The notes under the pieces: model-generated | The model's input: the letters and a program-made list of their open reading frames with translations, nothing else | Databases searched by the model: none | What the model was told of the DNA's origin: nothing | Made by a program: the position numbers and the translations under genes | Shown: positions 16,274-24,745 of the stretch, piece after piece | Layout: each line of letters opens with the position of its first letter | Position numbering within the stretch: position 1 is the first letter of the stretch | Origin: Bacteroidales bacterium | Lineage (GTDB): Bacteria > Bacteroidota > Bacteroidia > Bacteroidales > UBA932 | Length of the DNA stretch: 64,000 nucleotides | Reading direction: 5' to 3' | Assembly (NCBI GenBank): GCA_017427385.1 | Contig: JAFRSW010000014.1 | Coordinates: 62,001-126,000, forward strand

Positions 16274-19200
16274 ACGATCCTGACGGGCCCCAGGAGACCT
16301 GAAGTCAGAAGCGGATCTCCTGCCTTGTAGAAAGGCCAGGTGGTGTAGGTGATACGTTCCTTCACTCCGGGTTGCTCGTCACCGATCAGACGGTTGGGCC
16401 ATAGGTTCGTGACGCCAATCTCCAGTTCGTTTTCTCCATCCTTCAGTGCATCCGTAATATCTACCTTGAACGGCGCCCTCCAGAGAGTGCGCAGCCGCAC
16501 GCCGTTGAGCGTGACCACGGCAAGATTGCATACCTTTCCAAGGTCGATTTCGTAGCGTCCGGAACCCTTCTCAAGATTGAAAGTATTCTTGTAGATGGCA
16601 GTTCCCGAGAAATACCTGATTCCTGCGTCGCCGGATTCTGTCCAGGACTCTAGAACGGGGAAAACTGCGGATTCCGGGGCGCCCCGGCCCTGCTGGAAAT
16701 CGACTGTCCAAGGCCCTTCTACAGTAAGGGCGCAAGTCGCATTTTCTTTAGGAACCGAAGCGGACTTCGCACTTGTACGCTTGCCAAAAACTACGAAATA
16801 GGCCTCTCTGGGTGTGAATTCCAGCGAAACGACCGTGCGGCCGTCTTCTATCTTCCACGCAACCTGCCTTATGCTGCCGTCTTCTGGATTCCAGAGCTGA
16901 GGCTCGCGGCCTGAGCAGCGGAAAGAAACCTCAAGATCCAAAGATTCATCCGAAGTGTTGCAGAGCCAGTAGATTTCTGCGGACGGTAAAGTGCGATGCG
17001 CAAAAATCAAAGAAGAGCCGTCCGCCCGGACGTCGGGCGCGATGCCTGCCACCGCCTTATAGCAGTCGCCGTCTTCTATTACACGCACGCCGGCTTTCTT
17101 CAACTTTTCTATGCAATTCCGTACCTCTTCCGACATCCTCAATCCCTGCCCTCCTATCACCAGCGCACCGTATTCCATTCCGCTGCGTGTGACCAGTCTG
17201 CTGTGGCTGGCGCGGACCTCATTCATGAGGGCCTCGGGCCCGATGAAATCGTAGCGATAGCCGAAGGGTACATCCGGTTCGCTCCTGCTGAACTGGGCGG
17301 TCACGTTTGTATCTTCCCCGTAATAATAGAGGAAGTCCGCCACGAACCTGCCCTGTTGCATCATGGCACAGCTGCGGGCTATGTAGGAAGTCCAGGCAGA
17401 AGCCTCTTCCGCCCAGGTTTCGTGCCGGTGGAACCACTGTCCGTAGATATACATACCCATTCCGGGGACCTTGTCGTCCACAGGCTGGTGGGAACTTTCG
17501 TGGATCACGAAACGGTTGACTCCTGCATAGAGTTCCAGGTCGGCGGTGGGCTTGAGGTTCTCGGGGCAATAGGTGTATGCCTGGCGATTCACGCCGGAAG
17601 CCGTCAGCGACTCGGCCGCCACCAGGTTCTGCCCGTAAATATGTGCCGTGGAGGCGGATTCGCGTATATCCGCAAGGCCTTCCGTGCGGCGGGTAGTGCT
17701 GCCTCCGAAGGTGCTCTGTATCCACATTGCAGACATGGGATAGGAGGCGGTCTTTTTGATGGAGATGCCGTCGGCGAGGCAGTTCCTGCCGTGTTCGTGG
17801 GATTCGATGAACACACCATTCATGCCGTAGTCGTTGCGGCAGACGGTGGATGCATTGTCGTAGTTCTCGGCGAAGAGCTCACCTATCGTGCGGCGGAAAT
17901 CCCACAGGAAATGCTCCGTCTGCCGTGCGCTCCCGATCACCACGCCGGCGGTCGCTGGCAGCCAGGGCAGAAGGTCGTAGCCGCGACGTGCCCGGAATTC
18001 TTCCGGAAGCCTGGCAGTCCAGTTCTGCGCCCCGGACTCGTAACTGTCTATCAGCAGGTACTGTATGCCGTGCTTTCCCAGCAGGCCTCCGGCCGCATCC
18101 TTGTACATATCGAGGTATGTGTGCAGATAGCGGGAGAAGGCATCCTTGTCGAGTTTGTCCACCTCCAGTCCGGTCGCTTCGGGGGAGGAAGGATGGTTCT
18201 TCTTGCCGGTGAGCGAAGTGCCGAAGCGGTAGATCATCCACCGCCCTTCTGGGGCGGTCCAGTTCAGGCGGCCGTCCTTGCAGAAGGCAGTGATATCCAG
18301 CACCTCGGACGGCTCAGCATCTGCAGCGGAAGGGTAGAGGTCCATGTCGCAGATAGCCGCGAATCCTGCCTTTTCCTCGAAATGGTTTATGGGCAGGTGG
18401 CTCAGCAGGTTGAATTCCCCGATTTCGGTGGCCGGATCGGCCGGAAGGCGCAGGATGCCGTAGTGGTAGCTCGCCTGGGGATTGGGAACCTTCAGCCTCC
18501 AGAAGCGTGCGGATGCCTCCGGCAGGTACTCGGTCTGTTCCTGGGCAGCCCCCTGGGTGATTCCGCAAAGGGTACGCCAAGTTTTGCCGTCGTCGCTGAT
18601 CTGCAGGGAATCCTTGCAGGTGGCGGGTACCCCATGGCCGCCGCTGCGGGCGTAACGGTTTACGATGGTGACGGCCTTGAAACTCTGCGGCTCCGGGAAT
18701 TCATACTGAACCCATGCGAATCCGGAGGGATGCGCGGGCAGAAGGCCCGCGTTGTCTAGGTTGCCGTCGGTGAGGGTCTCAACGTCGAAGCTGCCGCCGC
18801 TGGCGCTGACTATCGCGCCCAGCTCCTGCAGGGTGCGGAAGCTGTCCGGCAGCTTGACGGCATAGACTGCGATATCTTCGTAGTACCATTCGGGGATGGG
18901 ACCGTCCTGGTGATGATTGTATTCGAAGGGCAGGGGCACGTTCTGGAAGCGGCTGCTGACGGTGAAAGGTTCTGGCAGCGCGCAGTCGAAGGCCCTGCCT
19001 CCTTCCATCAGCTTGGTGCTCCAGGTGAGTTTCTTCATGGCATCGGCCGGCTGCACCCAGGGGCCTCCGGTGGAACTCCAGCCGGGAGAGCTGGCGATGG
19101 CCACCTCCATGCCGAGGGAATCCGCCAGGGCGATGGCTCCGGCGAAGGCTTCCTTCCATTCCGGGCTCATGTACGCAAGGCGCTTTTCCACCATCTGCGG

Positions 19201-19440
19201 GGTGTCCAGCCCGGCATCGAAAACATGGAATCCTCCAATTCCTGCGCGATGCATCCAGAGGATGTCCTCCCTCAGGCCTTCAGGGGTTATGTTTCCGTTC
19301 ATCCAGTGCCACCAGACCATGGGTCTGGCACTTTGAGGCGGGTTGGCGAATGTTTTTTCCAGACTTTGTGTTCTGGTGCAGGATAGCGTTGCGAGCAATG
19401 AGATGCCGACTGCAATCAATGTGGTTCTGACAGCTTTCAT
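16255..19440 (-). CDS. GH106-type (alpha-L-rhamnosidase family) lipoprotein
   Basis: 1061 residues with a lipoprotein leader (lipobox LATLSC). The N-terminal signature ARPMVWWHWMNGNIT followed by MHRAGIGGFHVFDAG is typical of the large glycosidases classed in or near GH106, which release L-rhamnose from complex pectins. Further recognisable parts are an F5/8-like insertion (about 215-330), a central barrel with LIDSYESGAQNW and GVFIESHEHG, and a C-terminal beta-sandwich with sugar-binding look (about 900-1061). It overlaps the GH27 gene tail to tail. Rhamnosidase activity is the family expectation, not proven here. The upstream region has TATATTTG at 19455-19448, just before the ATG, as a possible -7 box. 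Confidence 0.85.
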   Translation of the reverse strand: MKAVRTTLIAVGISLLATLSCTRTQSLEKTFANPPQSARPMVWWHWMNGNITPEGLREDILWMHRAGIGGFHVFDAGLDTPQMVEKRLAYMSPEWKEAFAGAIALADSLGMEVAIASSPGWSSTGGPWVQPADAMKKLTWSTKLMEGGRAFDCALPEPFTVSSRFQNVPLPFEYNHHQDGPIPEWYYEDIAVYAVKLPDSFRTLQELGAIVSASGGSFDVETLTDGNLDNAGLLPAHPSGFAWVQYEFPEPQSFKAVTIVNRYARSGGHGVPATCKDSLQISDDGKTWRTLCGITQGAAQEQTEYLPEASARFWRLKVPNPQASYHYGILRLPADPATEIGEFNLLSHLPINHFEEKAGFAAICDMDLYPSAADAEPSEVLDITAFCKDGRLNWTAPEGRWMIYRFGTSLTGKKNHPSSPEATGLEVDKLDKDAFSRYLHTYLDMYKDAAGGLLGKHGIQYLLIDSYESGAQNWTARLPEEFRARRGYDLLPWLPATAGVVIGSARQTEHFLWDFRRTIGELFAENYDNASTVCRNDYGMNGVFIESHEHGRNCLADGISIKKTASYPMSAMWIQSTFGGSTTRRTEGLADIRESASTAHIYGQNLVAAESLTASGVNRQAYTYCPENLKPTADLELYAGVNRFVIHESSHQPVDDKVPGMGMYIYGQWFHRHETWAEEASAWTSYIARSCAMMQQGRFVADFLYYYGEDTNVTAQFSRSEPDVPFGYRYDFIGPEALMNEVRASHSRLVTRSGMEYGALVIGGQGLRMSEEVRNCIEKLKKAGVRVIEDGDCYKAVAGIAPDVRADGSSLIFAHRTLPSAEIYWLCNTSDESLDLEVSFRCSGREPQLWNPEDGSIRQVAWKIEDGRTVVSLEFTPREAYFVVFGKRTSAKSASVPKENATCALTVEGPWTVDFQQGRGAPESAVFPVLESWTESGDAGIRYFSGTAIYKNTFNLEKGSGRYEIDLGKVCNLAVVTLNGVRLRTLWRAPFKVDITDALKDGENELEIGVTNLWPNRLIGDEQPGVKERITYTTWPFYKAGDPLLTSGLLGPVRIVQLNAM

Positions 19441-19580
19441 TTCTTTGCAAATATATCAATTTATTTCTGTTTTGCGCGCGCATTGTGCGCGAGATGAATT
19501 ATGATAGAAAAACTTTGATTTTTGCTCAACAAGAAAAAGGCGGGGGGATTCGTGAGAATTATTCACTATTTTGCAATCAA
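19441..19580. other. divergent gap between the GH106-type gene and the PUL
   Basis: 140 bp without a gene. It holds a minus-strand TATATTTG (19455-19448) for the GH106-type gene and a short GC palindrome around GCGCGCGCATTGTGCGCG (19474-19491). No clear plus-strand TAnnTTTG for the PUL is visible; TATTTTG at 19567-19573 is the nearest. An in-frame upstream start at 19485 exists but would put about 32 extra residues ahead of an evident lipoprotein leader. Confidence 0.4.
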
Positions 19581-21608
19581 ATGAAACATGTAAGACTAAT
19601 AACACTTTTGCTGCTTTCAGCGTTCGGCTGTGCCAAGAATCCCGATGAGACCGCTTTAAACAAGGTTTTTAAGGCTTCCATGGTCTCGGTCAAGTCTGAA
19701 ATGGGTGCCGATGGCCACACGGTTTTGTGGAACAAGGAAGATAGGATCAGCGTTTACGACGGGGTGGAGAACAACTGTTTCAGCATAGATGAATCCAGTC
19801 TGAATGGATCTTCTGCAAGCTTCACCGGGAAGGTGTCCGACGATGCATCACGATTTGTCGCTTTGTATCCGTATAGCAGCGATGCTGTTTTTTCCGGCCT
19901 TTCCATCGGAACCATACTTCCTTCGGAACAGTTTGCTGTTGCCGGCGGCTTCGACCCGGCCTGTGCAATTGCCGCCACCGTAACGGAGGACGAAACGCTG
20001 GCTTTCCATAATCTTGTCGCTCTTTTCAAGCTTTCGCTGGGGGCTGCACAGACGGATGTAAAGGCAATTCATATCGAGGGTAATGGCTCAGAAGCCCTTG
20101 CCGGCCCTTTTTCAGTGGAAATGAACCCCGACGGGGGAGTTGCTTCGATAGGCAAAGGCGCCGACAAAGAGATTTGTGCGACAGGTGCTTTTACCGCAGG
20201 GGAAAGCTACTATCTGGCAGTGATAGGGAACATAGACTTCAAGTCCGGAGTAACGGTCACGTTCGACCATCAGACCGGGCAGACTTCCAAAAAGGTCATT
20301 TCTTCACCCATAGAGATGAAGGCAGGATCTGTTTACAGCATCGACATGTCCGATGTTTCCGTGATAAGCGTTTTCAAGAAAGACGTGTGGTCCTTCGCCC
20401 GTAACGGAAAGCGGGAATTCGCTCTGGACGGCATAACGGAGGTCAGCTTGAAATCGGCCGTCCCCGCCGGATGGGAAGTAAACGCCTCGGATACGGAATG
20501 GATATCGATAAAGGCCCCTTCCTCGACTGATAATTCCGATCTTTACGGTAACCTGTCCTTTGCATTCAAAACCTCATCCGGAGCTGCGTTCGAGGAAACC
20601 GTGACGGTGCGCCTGGCGGGCATTAATTCCGTGCAGGATTTCAAGGATTTCCGTACCGCCAACATGAATGGCCTGGATGTGGCTGATTATCTTTCCGGGG
20701 ACAAACTTGTCCTTAATACCGATTTGGAAATCGGTCACGGAGACATGCTGGAAGACGGGTCATGTTTCCTGCATTCCCTTGCATACCCTCTTGAGGGCTC
20801 CGGAAAGACTATCACGATCAATAATTCTACGACCGGGGAAACGAATTCCCTGATAGGCTATCTCAGGGCAGGGGTTTCCAATCTCAAACTTGCTGGAAGC
20901 CTCACGACTTCAAACAGCACATGCCGGATGGCACCTCTGGCGGCAAACTGCGGGGAGTATCCCACAATTGCCAAAACCGTGACCATTTCCAACGTCGAGA
21001 GTTCGGTGGATGTTACCTATACCAACAGTAAGGGGACCACATCTTCGCAGATAGCCGGGCTGGTTGCAATTTGTTCCGGTGTCAACTGTACCGTCAGTTT
21101 CGAAAAATGCAAGGTGACCGGCAAGATAACCACAGGCCAGAGCATCCTCGATACGGGCGGCTTCGTCGGCCGTGGCGAGAGCGGGTCTCCCGGAGTCATA
21201 GTTACATTTACCGACTGCGAATTCGCCGGAGAGATTGTTTATAACCAGACCGTAATCCATCCCAACCCGCGCGTGGGCGGATTCGTGGCCAGTGGGGAAC
21301 GCAGGACCAAATATACCCGCTGCATCAACAGCGGCAAGATAACCGCTAACCTGAATAACACGGTGTTCGACCCTGACGGCGGTGGAGGCCTGGGAGGAAT
21401 CCTGGGAAGGAGTTCAAAGGTCACCAGTGGCTATAACATGGGATGGTATCTGAACAATGTCACTACTACGTGCCAGATAACGATAAACGGCCAGCCGTCA
21501 AATGCCACTGCCAACTATTTCGGCAAGATCATTGGTTCGAAACAGGATGAGCCCCAGCAATATGCAAGTGTGACCGAGGGCGGCTCGCTGACCATTAATA
21601 ATTATTGA
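19581..21608 (+). CDS. PUL lipoprotein A: fimbrillin-like N-terminus, GLUG-like C-terminus
   Basis: 675 residues from ATG 19581, chosen because it gives a lipoprotein leader with lipobox SAFGC. Residues about 30-260 resemble the N-terminal half of Bacteroidales fimbrillin/Mfa-like proteins (VLWNKEDRISVYDG, FVALYPYS, KAGSVYSIDMSDV). About 270-360 is BACON-like (VPAGWEVNASDTEW). About 370-675 is a beta-rich part with Gly-Phe/Ile-Xaa-Gly turns (AGLVAICSG, GGFVGRGESG, GGLGGILGR), as in GLUG-type beta-helices. It is probably surface exposed and glycan binding or adhesive. It is a clear paralogue of the lipoprotein at 22607. First gene of the PUL; no enzyme motif seen. Confidence 0.75.
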   Translation: MKHVRLITLLLLSAFGCAKNPDETALNKVFKASMVSVKSEMGADGHTVLWNKEDRISVYDGVENNCFSIDESSLNGSSASFTGKVSDDASRFVALYPYSSDAVFSGLSIGTILPSEQFAVAGGFDPACAIAATVTEDETLAFHNLVALFKLSLGAAQTDVKAIHIEGNGSEALAGPFSVEMNPDGGVASIGKGADKEICATGAFTAGESYYLAVIGNIDFKSGVTVTFDHQTGQTSKKVISSPIEMKAGSVYSIDMSDVSVISVFKKDVWSFARNGKREFALDGITEVSLKSAVPAGWEVNASDTEWISIKAPSSTDNSDLYGNLSFAFKTSSGAAFEETVTVRLAGINSVQDFKDFRTANMNGLDVADYLSGDKLVLNTDLEIGHGDMLEDGSCFLHSLAYPLEGSGKTITINNSTTGETNSLIGYLRAGVSNLKLAGSLTTSNSTCRMAPLAANCGEYPTIAKTVTISNVESSVDVTYTNSKGTTSSQIAGLVAICSGVNCTVSFEKCKVTGKITTGQSILDTGGFVGRGESGSPGVIVTFTDCEFAGEIVYNQTVIHPNPRVGGFVASGERRTKYTRCINSGKITANLNNTVFDPDGGGGLGGILGRSSKVTSGYNMGWYLNNVTTTCQITINGQPSNATANYFGKIIGSKQDEPQQYASVTEGGSLTINNY

Positions 21609-22564
21609 TGCTTATGGACAGACGGGATTTTATAAAGATGTCGGGTGGAGCCCTTGCAGGCGCCCTGCTCTACGGTTGCAGCAAACCAGCACCTGTGGAA
21701 GAAGAAAAGAATTATATTAAGGCATCTACCGCGGATTCTTTCACCGATCATGCCGAGCCGCAGAAACCTGCGTATTTCTCGCTTACGCAGATGACATCGG
21801 CCACCAATAAGATTGGCAACTCTTATATCCTGGTTACCGGGAATGGCAAAGTGATAGTCATGGACGGAGGCCTCCCGACCGATGAAGTCCGCCTGCGTAC
21901 CAAACTCAGGTCCATCGGCAATCACGTCGACGCATGGTTCATCTCCCATCCTCACGGGGACCATGTGGGCGCTCTTCTTCCTATTCTCGAAAGCAGGGAG
22001 GGTATAACCATCGGCACCATCTACCATTCGCGATTGAATTCAGCCCTGCTTGCCCAGGAATCGGGAGCGAGGAACCAGTATGCGCTTCCCTTCTATGATG
22101 CACTGGCCCATCAAACGGAAACGAAAGTAGTTGACATTCAGCAGACAGGTCAGGTTTATACGGTAGATGGAGTAACGATAAAAGTGCTTGGAATAGCCAA
22201 TAAGGAGATAATGGTGAATGCATACAACAATTCATCAATGATTCTCAAGGTTTCAGATGCGACCAAGAGCGTGCTGTTCCTTGGCGATGCCGGAGAGGAA
22301 TGCGGTCAGAAGGTCCTGGCCGCCTATCCCGACGACTTGAATTGCGATTATATCCAGATGGCCCATCACGGCCAGCAGGGATGTGATGAGACATTCTACA
22401 AAACGGTCAATTTCAGGGCTTGCCTGTGGCCTACCCCGTCCTGGCTCTGGGCTGCAACGGAAAGCAGTGAATACAAGACATGGCAGACCAGGAAGTGGAT
22501 TTCAGAAAAGGGCATTACCGAGAATCACGTATCCTGCCTTGAGACAGACTGGAAGCTTGTTTAG
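21608..22564 (+). CDS. exported metallo-beta-lactamase-fold hydrolase, Tat-type lipoprotein leader
   Basis: 318 residues from ATG 21608 (TGATG overlap with the previous stop); ATG 21614 is an alternative. The leader MDRRDFIKMSGGALAG combines a twin-arginine motif with a lipobox (LLYGC). The metal motif SHPHGDHVGAL and later LFLGDAGEECG and MAHHGQQG resemble the ComEC/YhfI-like branch of the MBL fold. The substrate is unknown; phosphodiesters, lactones or esters are possible. It sits between two paralogous PUL lipoproteins. Together with the similar-leader MBL protein at 40609 it brackets the PUL core. Confidence 0.8.
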   Translation: MLMDRRDFIKMSGGALAGALLYGCSKPAPVEEEKNYIKASTADSFTDHAEPQKPAYFSLTQMTSATNKIGNSYILVTGNGKVIVMDGGLPTDEVRLRTKLRSIGNHVDAWFISHPHGDHVGALLPILESREGITIGTIYHSRLNSALLAQESGARNQYALPFYDALAHQTETKVVDIQQTGQVYTVDGVTIKVLGIANKEIMVNAYNNSSMILKVSDATKSVLFLGDAGEECGQKVLAAYPDDLNCDYIQMAHHGQQGCDETFYKTVNFRACLWPTPSWLWAATESSEYKTWQTRKWISEKGITENHVSCLETDWKLV

Positions 22565-22606
22565 GTTTTTTTACGCTAATTAATTATTAACCAAAATATT
22601 ATCATT

Positions 22607-24745
22607 ATGAAAAAAATCGTTTTAATACTGACGGCCCTTTTGATGGCTGGTTTTGTCAGTTGTAACAAAAATGAGAAACCCGGCGGCGATGATACTCCGG
22701 GAGGAAAAACCGAAACGGTTACCAAAACGATTTCAGCCACGCTTCCGGCAACCAAGGTGGCTCTGAATGGCACGAGCATTAACTGGGAAGCCAGCGATGC
22801 CATCAGCGTCTTCGACGGGAAGTCGAACAACAAGTTCTCGATGGTAAACGGAACAATGAGCGGATCAAAGGCTGATTTCAGTGGAAAAGTGCTGGAAGAT
22901 GCATCCGAGCTGGTTGTTCTATATCCTTATAATGCATCATCCAAATATACCGGTGGCAAGATTACTGGAAGGATTTCTGCAAACCAGAACCCTGCAGCCG
23001 GCGATTTCGACCATTCAAGCTATGCTGCGGCAGGAAAAGTTGCAAACGATGCCGTTACCCTTAATTCGGCTGTCGCTTTCGTAAAAGTGACTTTGGGCAG
23101 CAGCCAGAATTCCAAGAGCATCGCCCTGGCTGGCAACAGCGGAGAGGCTGTCGCCGGAGATTATTCTGCAACTATTGCTTCAGATGGCTCTGTCAGCGCG
23201 ATAACTCCTGATGCGACTGCCGTTACTTCGTTGGTCTGCAACGGAGACTACAAGGCAGGCAGCAGCTACTTGCTGACAGTATTTGCAAATACGGCATTCT
23301 CGAAGGGAATCACCGTTACTGCCGATCTTGGAGGAGGCAATATCGCCACCAAGGCTGTTTCCGAAAAAGTAACTATCGCTCCCGGCGCAGTCTATGCCGT
23401 GGATATGAGCGATGCCAAGATATCCCAGATTTCGGTATCTTATGTCACCCCTTCCGATACACTGACCTTCAATCTTGGAGAAACCAAGGAGGTATCTGTA
23501 GAGGGAGTGAATGTCGCTACCATCGACTTCGATCCTTTCGGACCTGCAGGATGGACTACCGACGCATCCGCTTTTGCTACAGGCAAAGTTAAGATTACGG
23601 CTCCTTCTACAGTTGAAGGCATAGATCCCGCCGCCAATATGGTTCTCATCGGAACCGCTGCAACCGGATCTGTGGCTACCGATACTCTTGTTGTCCGTAT
23701 CGCTGGCGTTAACAATAAGGAAGATTTTATTGCATGCCGCGAAGAAGTAAGGGCCGGCGCTGAAGGCGACCCGAGTCCTTATCTTGTCGATGGTCAGATC
23801 ACCCTGAATGCAGATATCACCATCACCGACGATGATATGATTTCCAAGAAATCCGGAAGGGTATTCTTCCCTGTCCTTGACATTCCTATCAACGGACAGA
23901 ACAAGACTGTCACCATCAATTCCGTATTTGATGCATCCGAGGCTGCTGAAACTCAATACTATGGGTTTATCCAGTGGATGAAGGCCGATATCAAAGACCT
24001 TAACCTGACAGGTTCGATGGAGTTGAAGAACATGCCCAAGCGCGAATGCCGCTGGGGTGCGGTTGCAGGAGTATTCGGCGCACAGGGCACCGATGTGGAA
24101 TGCAAGATGACTATATCCAACGTAAAATGTTCTGTCGACCTGACTGCAACGGCCCCTGCTGCGGGTAACAGTATCAGGATGTCCGGTTTCACAGGCATTA
24201 TTGCAGGTGGCAATATTGCGGCCGAGATCAATATCAAGGATTGCGTCTATTCCGGAACCCTCACTACAACCGAAAATGTGCGTGAATGCACAGGCTTCAT
24301 CGGCACCAGCGGAGGCGGTACTCCAGGCAGCATCGTAACCCTGACCAACTGCGAGTTCTCCGGAAAGATCGATTTCAACCAGACAGCCGTTCACGGAACG
24401 CTCCGTATTTCCGGAATGGTCGGTTCTGCGGAAAGGACCACCACCCTGTACAAGTGCAAGAGTTCGGGAGATATCAACGCGAATGCCGGTGGCGACGCCC
24501 TGGTATCCGATACGGGCGGACTTGCCGGTATGTGCGGCCGCACCAATGCACAGTCAGGTGAACTCAACATGACCTACAGCATTCTCGAGTGTGTCAATAC
24601 ATCCGCCATCAAGGTCACTAACCTGAAGAGTGGCGCTGATATATCTCACATCCAGCAGATTATCGGTACTGCAAAGAGCAACGCCAATCTCACGCTGGAT
24701 GGTAATACAGAAGGTGGTTCCGTAAACATCAGCTATGCTAACTAA
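22607..24745 (+). CDS. PUL lipoprotein B, paralogue of lipoprotein A
   Basis: 712 residues with lipobox GFVSC and an Asn/Lys/Gly-rich tether. Same layout as lipoprotein A: a fimbrillin-like half (INWEASDAISVFDG, LVVLYPYN, YAVDMSDAKIS), a BACON-like part (FGPAGWTTDASAF), and a C-terminal beta-rich part whose segments line up with A (CTGFIGTSGGGTPGS and NCEFSGKIDFNQTAVHG against GGFVGRGESGSPG and DCEFAGEIVYNQTVIHP). This shows tandem duplication with the MBL gene in between. The stop lies inside the SusC gene (11-bp overlap). Probably a surface glycan-binding protein; no catalytic motif. Confidence 0.75.
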   Translation: MKKIVLILTALLMAGFVSCNKNEKPGGDDTPGGKTETVTKTISATLPATKVALNGTSINWEASDAISVFDGKSNNKFSMVNGTMSGSKADFSGKVLEDASELVVLYPYNASSKYTGGKITGRISANQNPAAGDFDHSSYAAAGKVANDAVTLNSAVAFVKVTLGSSQNSKSIALAGNSGEAVAGDYSATIASDGSVSAITPDATAVTSLVCNGDYKAGSSYLLTVFANTAFSKGITVTADLGGGNIATKAVSEKVTIAPGAVYAVDMSDAKISQISVSYVTPSDTLTFNLGETKEVSVEGVNVATIDFDPFGPAGWTTDASAFATGKVKITAPSTVEGIDPAANMVLIGTAATGSVATDTLVVRIAGVNNKEDFIACREEVRAGAEGDPSPYLVDGQITLNADITITDDDMISKKSGRVFFPVLDIPINGQNKTVTINSVFDASEAAETQYYGFIQWMKADIKDLNLTGSMELKNMPKRECRWGAVAGVFGAQGTDVECKMTISNVKCSVDLTATAPAAGNSIRMSGFTGIIAGGNIAAEINIKDCVYSGTLTTTENVRECTGFIGTSGGGTPGSIVTLTNCEFSGKIDFNQTAVHGTLRISGMVGSAERTTTLYKCKSSGDINANAGGDALVSDTGGLAGMCGRTNAQSGELNMTYSILECVNTSAIKVTNLKSGADISHIQQIIGTAKSNANLTLDGNTEGGSVNISYAN

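Noticed and set aside
19485..19580. Longer N-terminus for PUL lipoprotein A starting at 19485
   Set aside because: It would place about 32 charged residues ahead of a standard lipoprotein leader that begins at the ATG at 19581.
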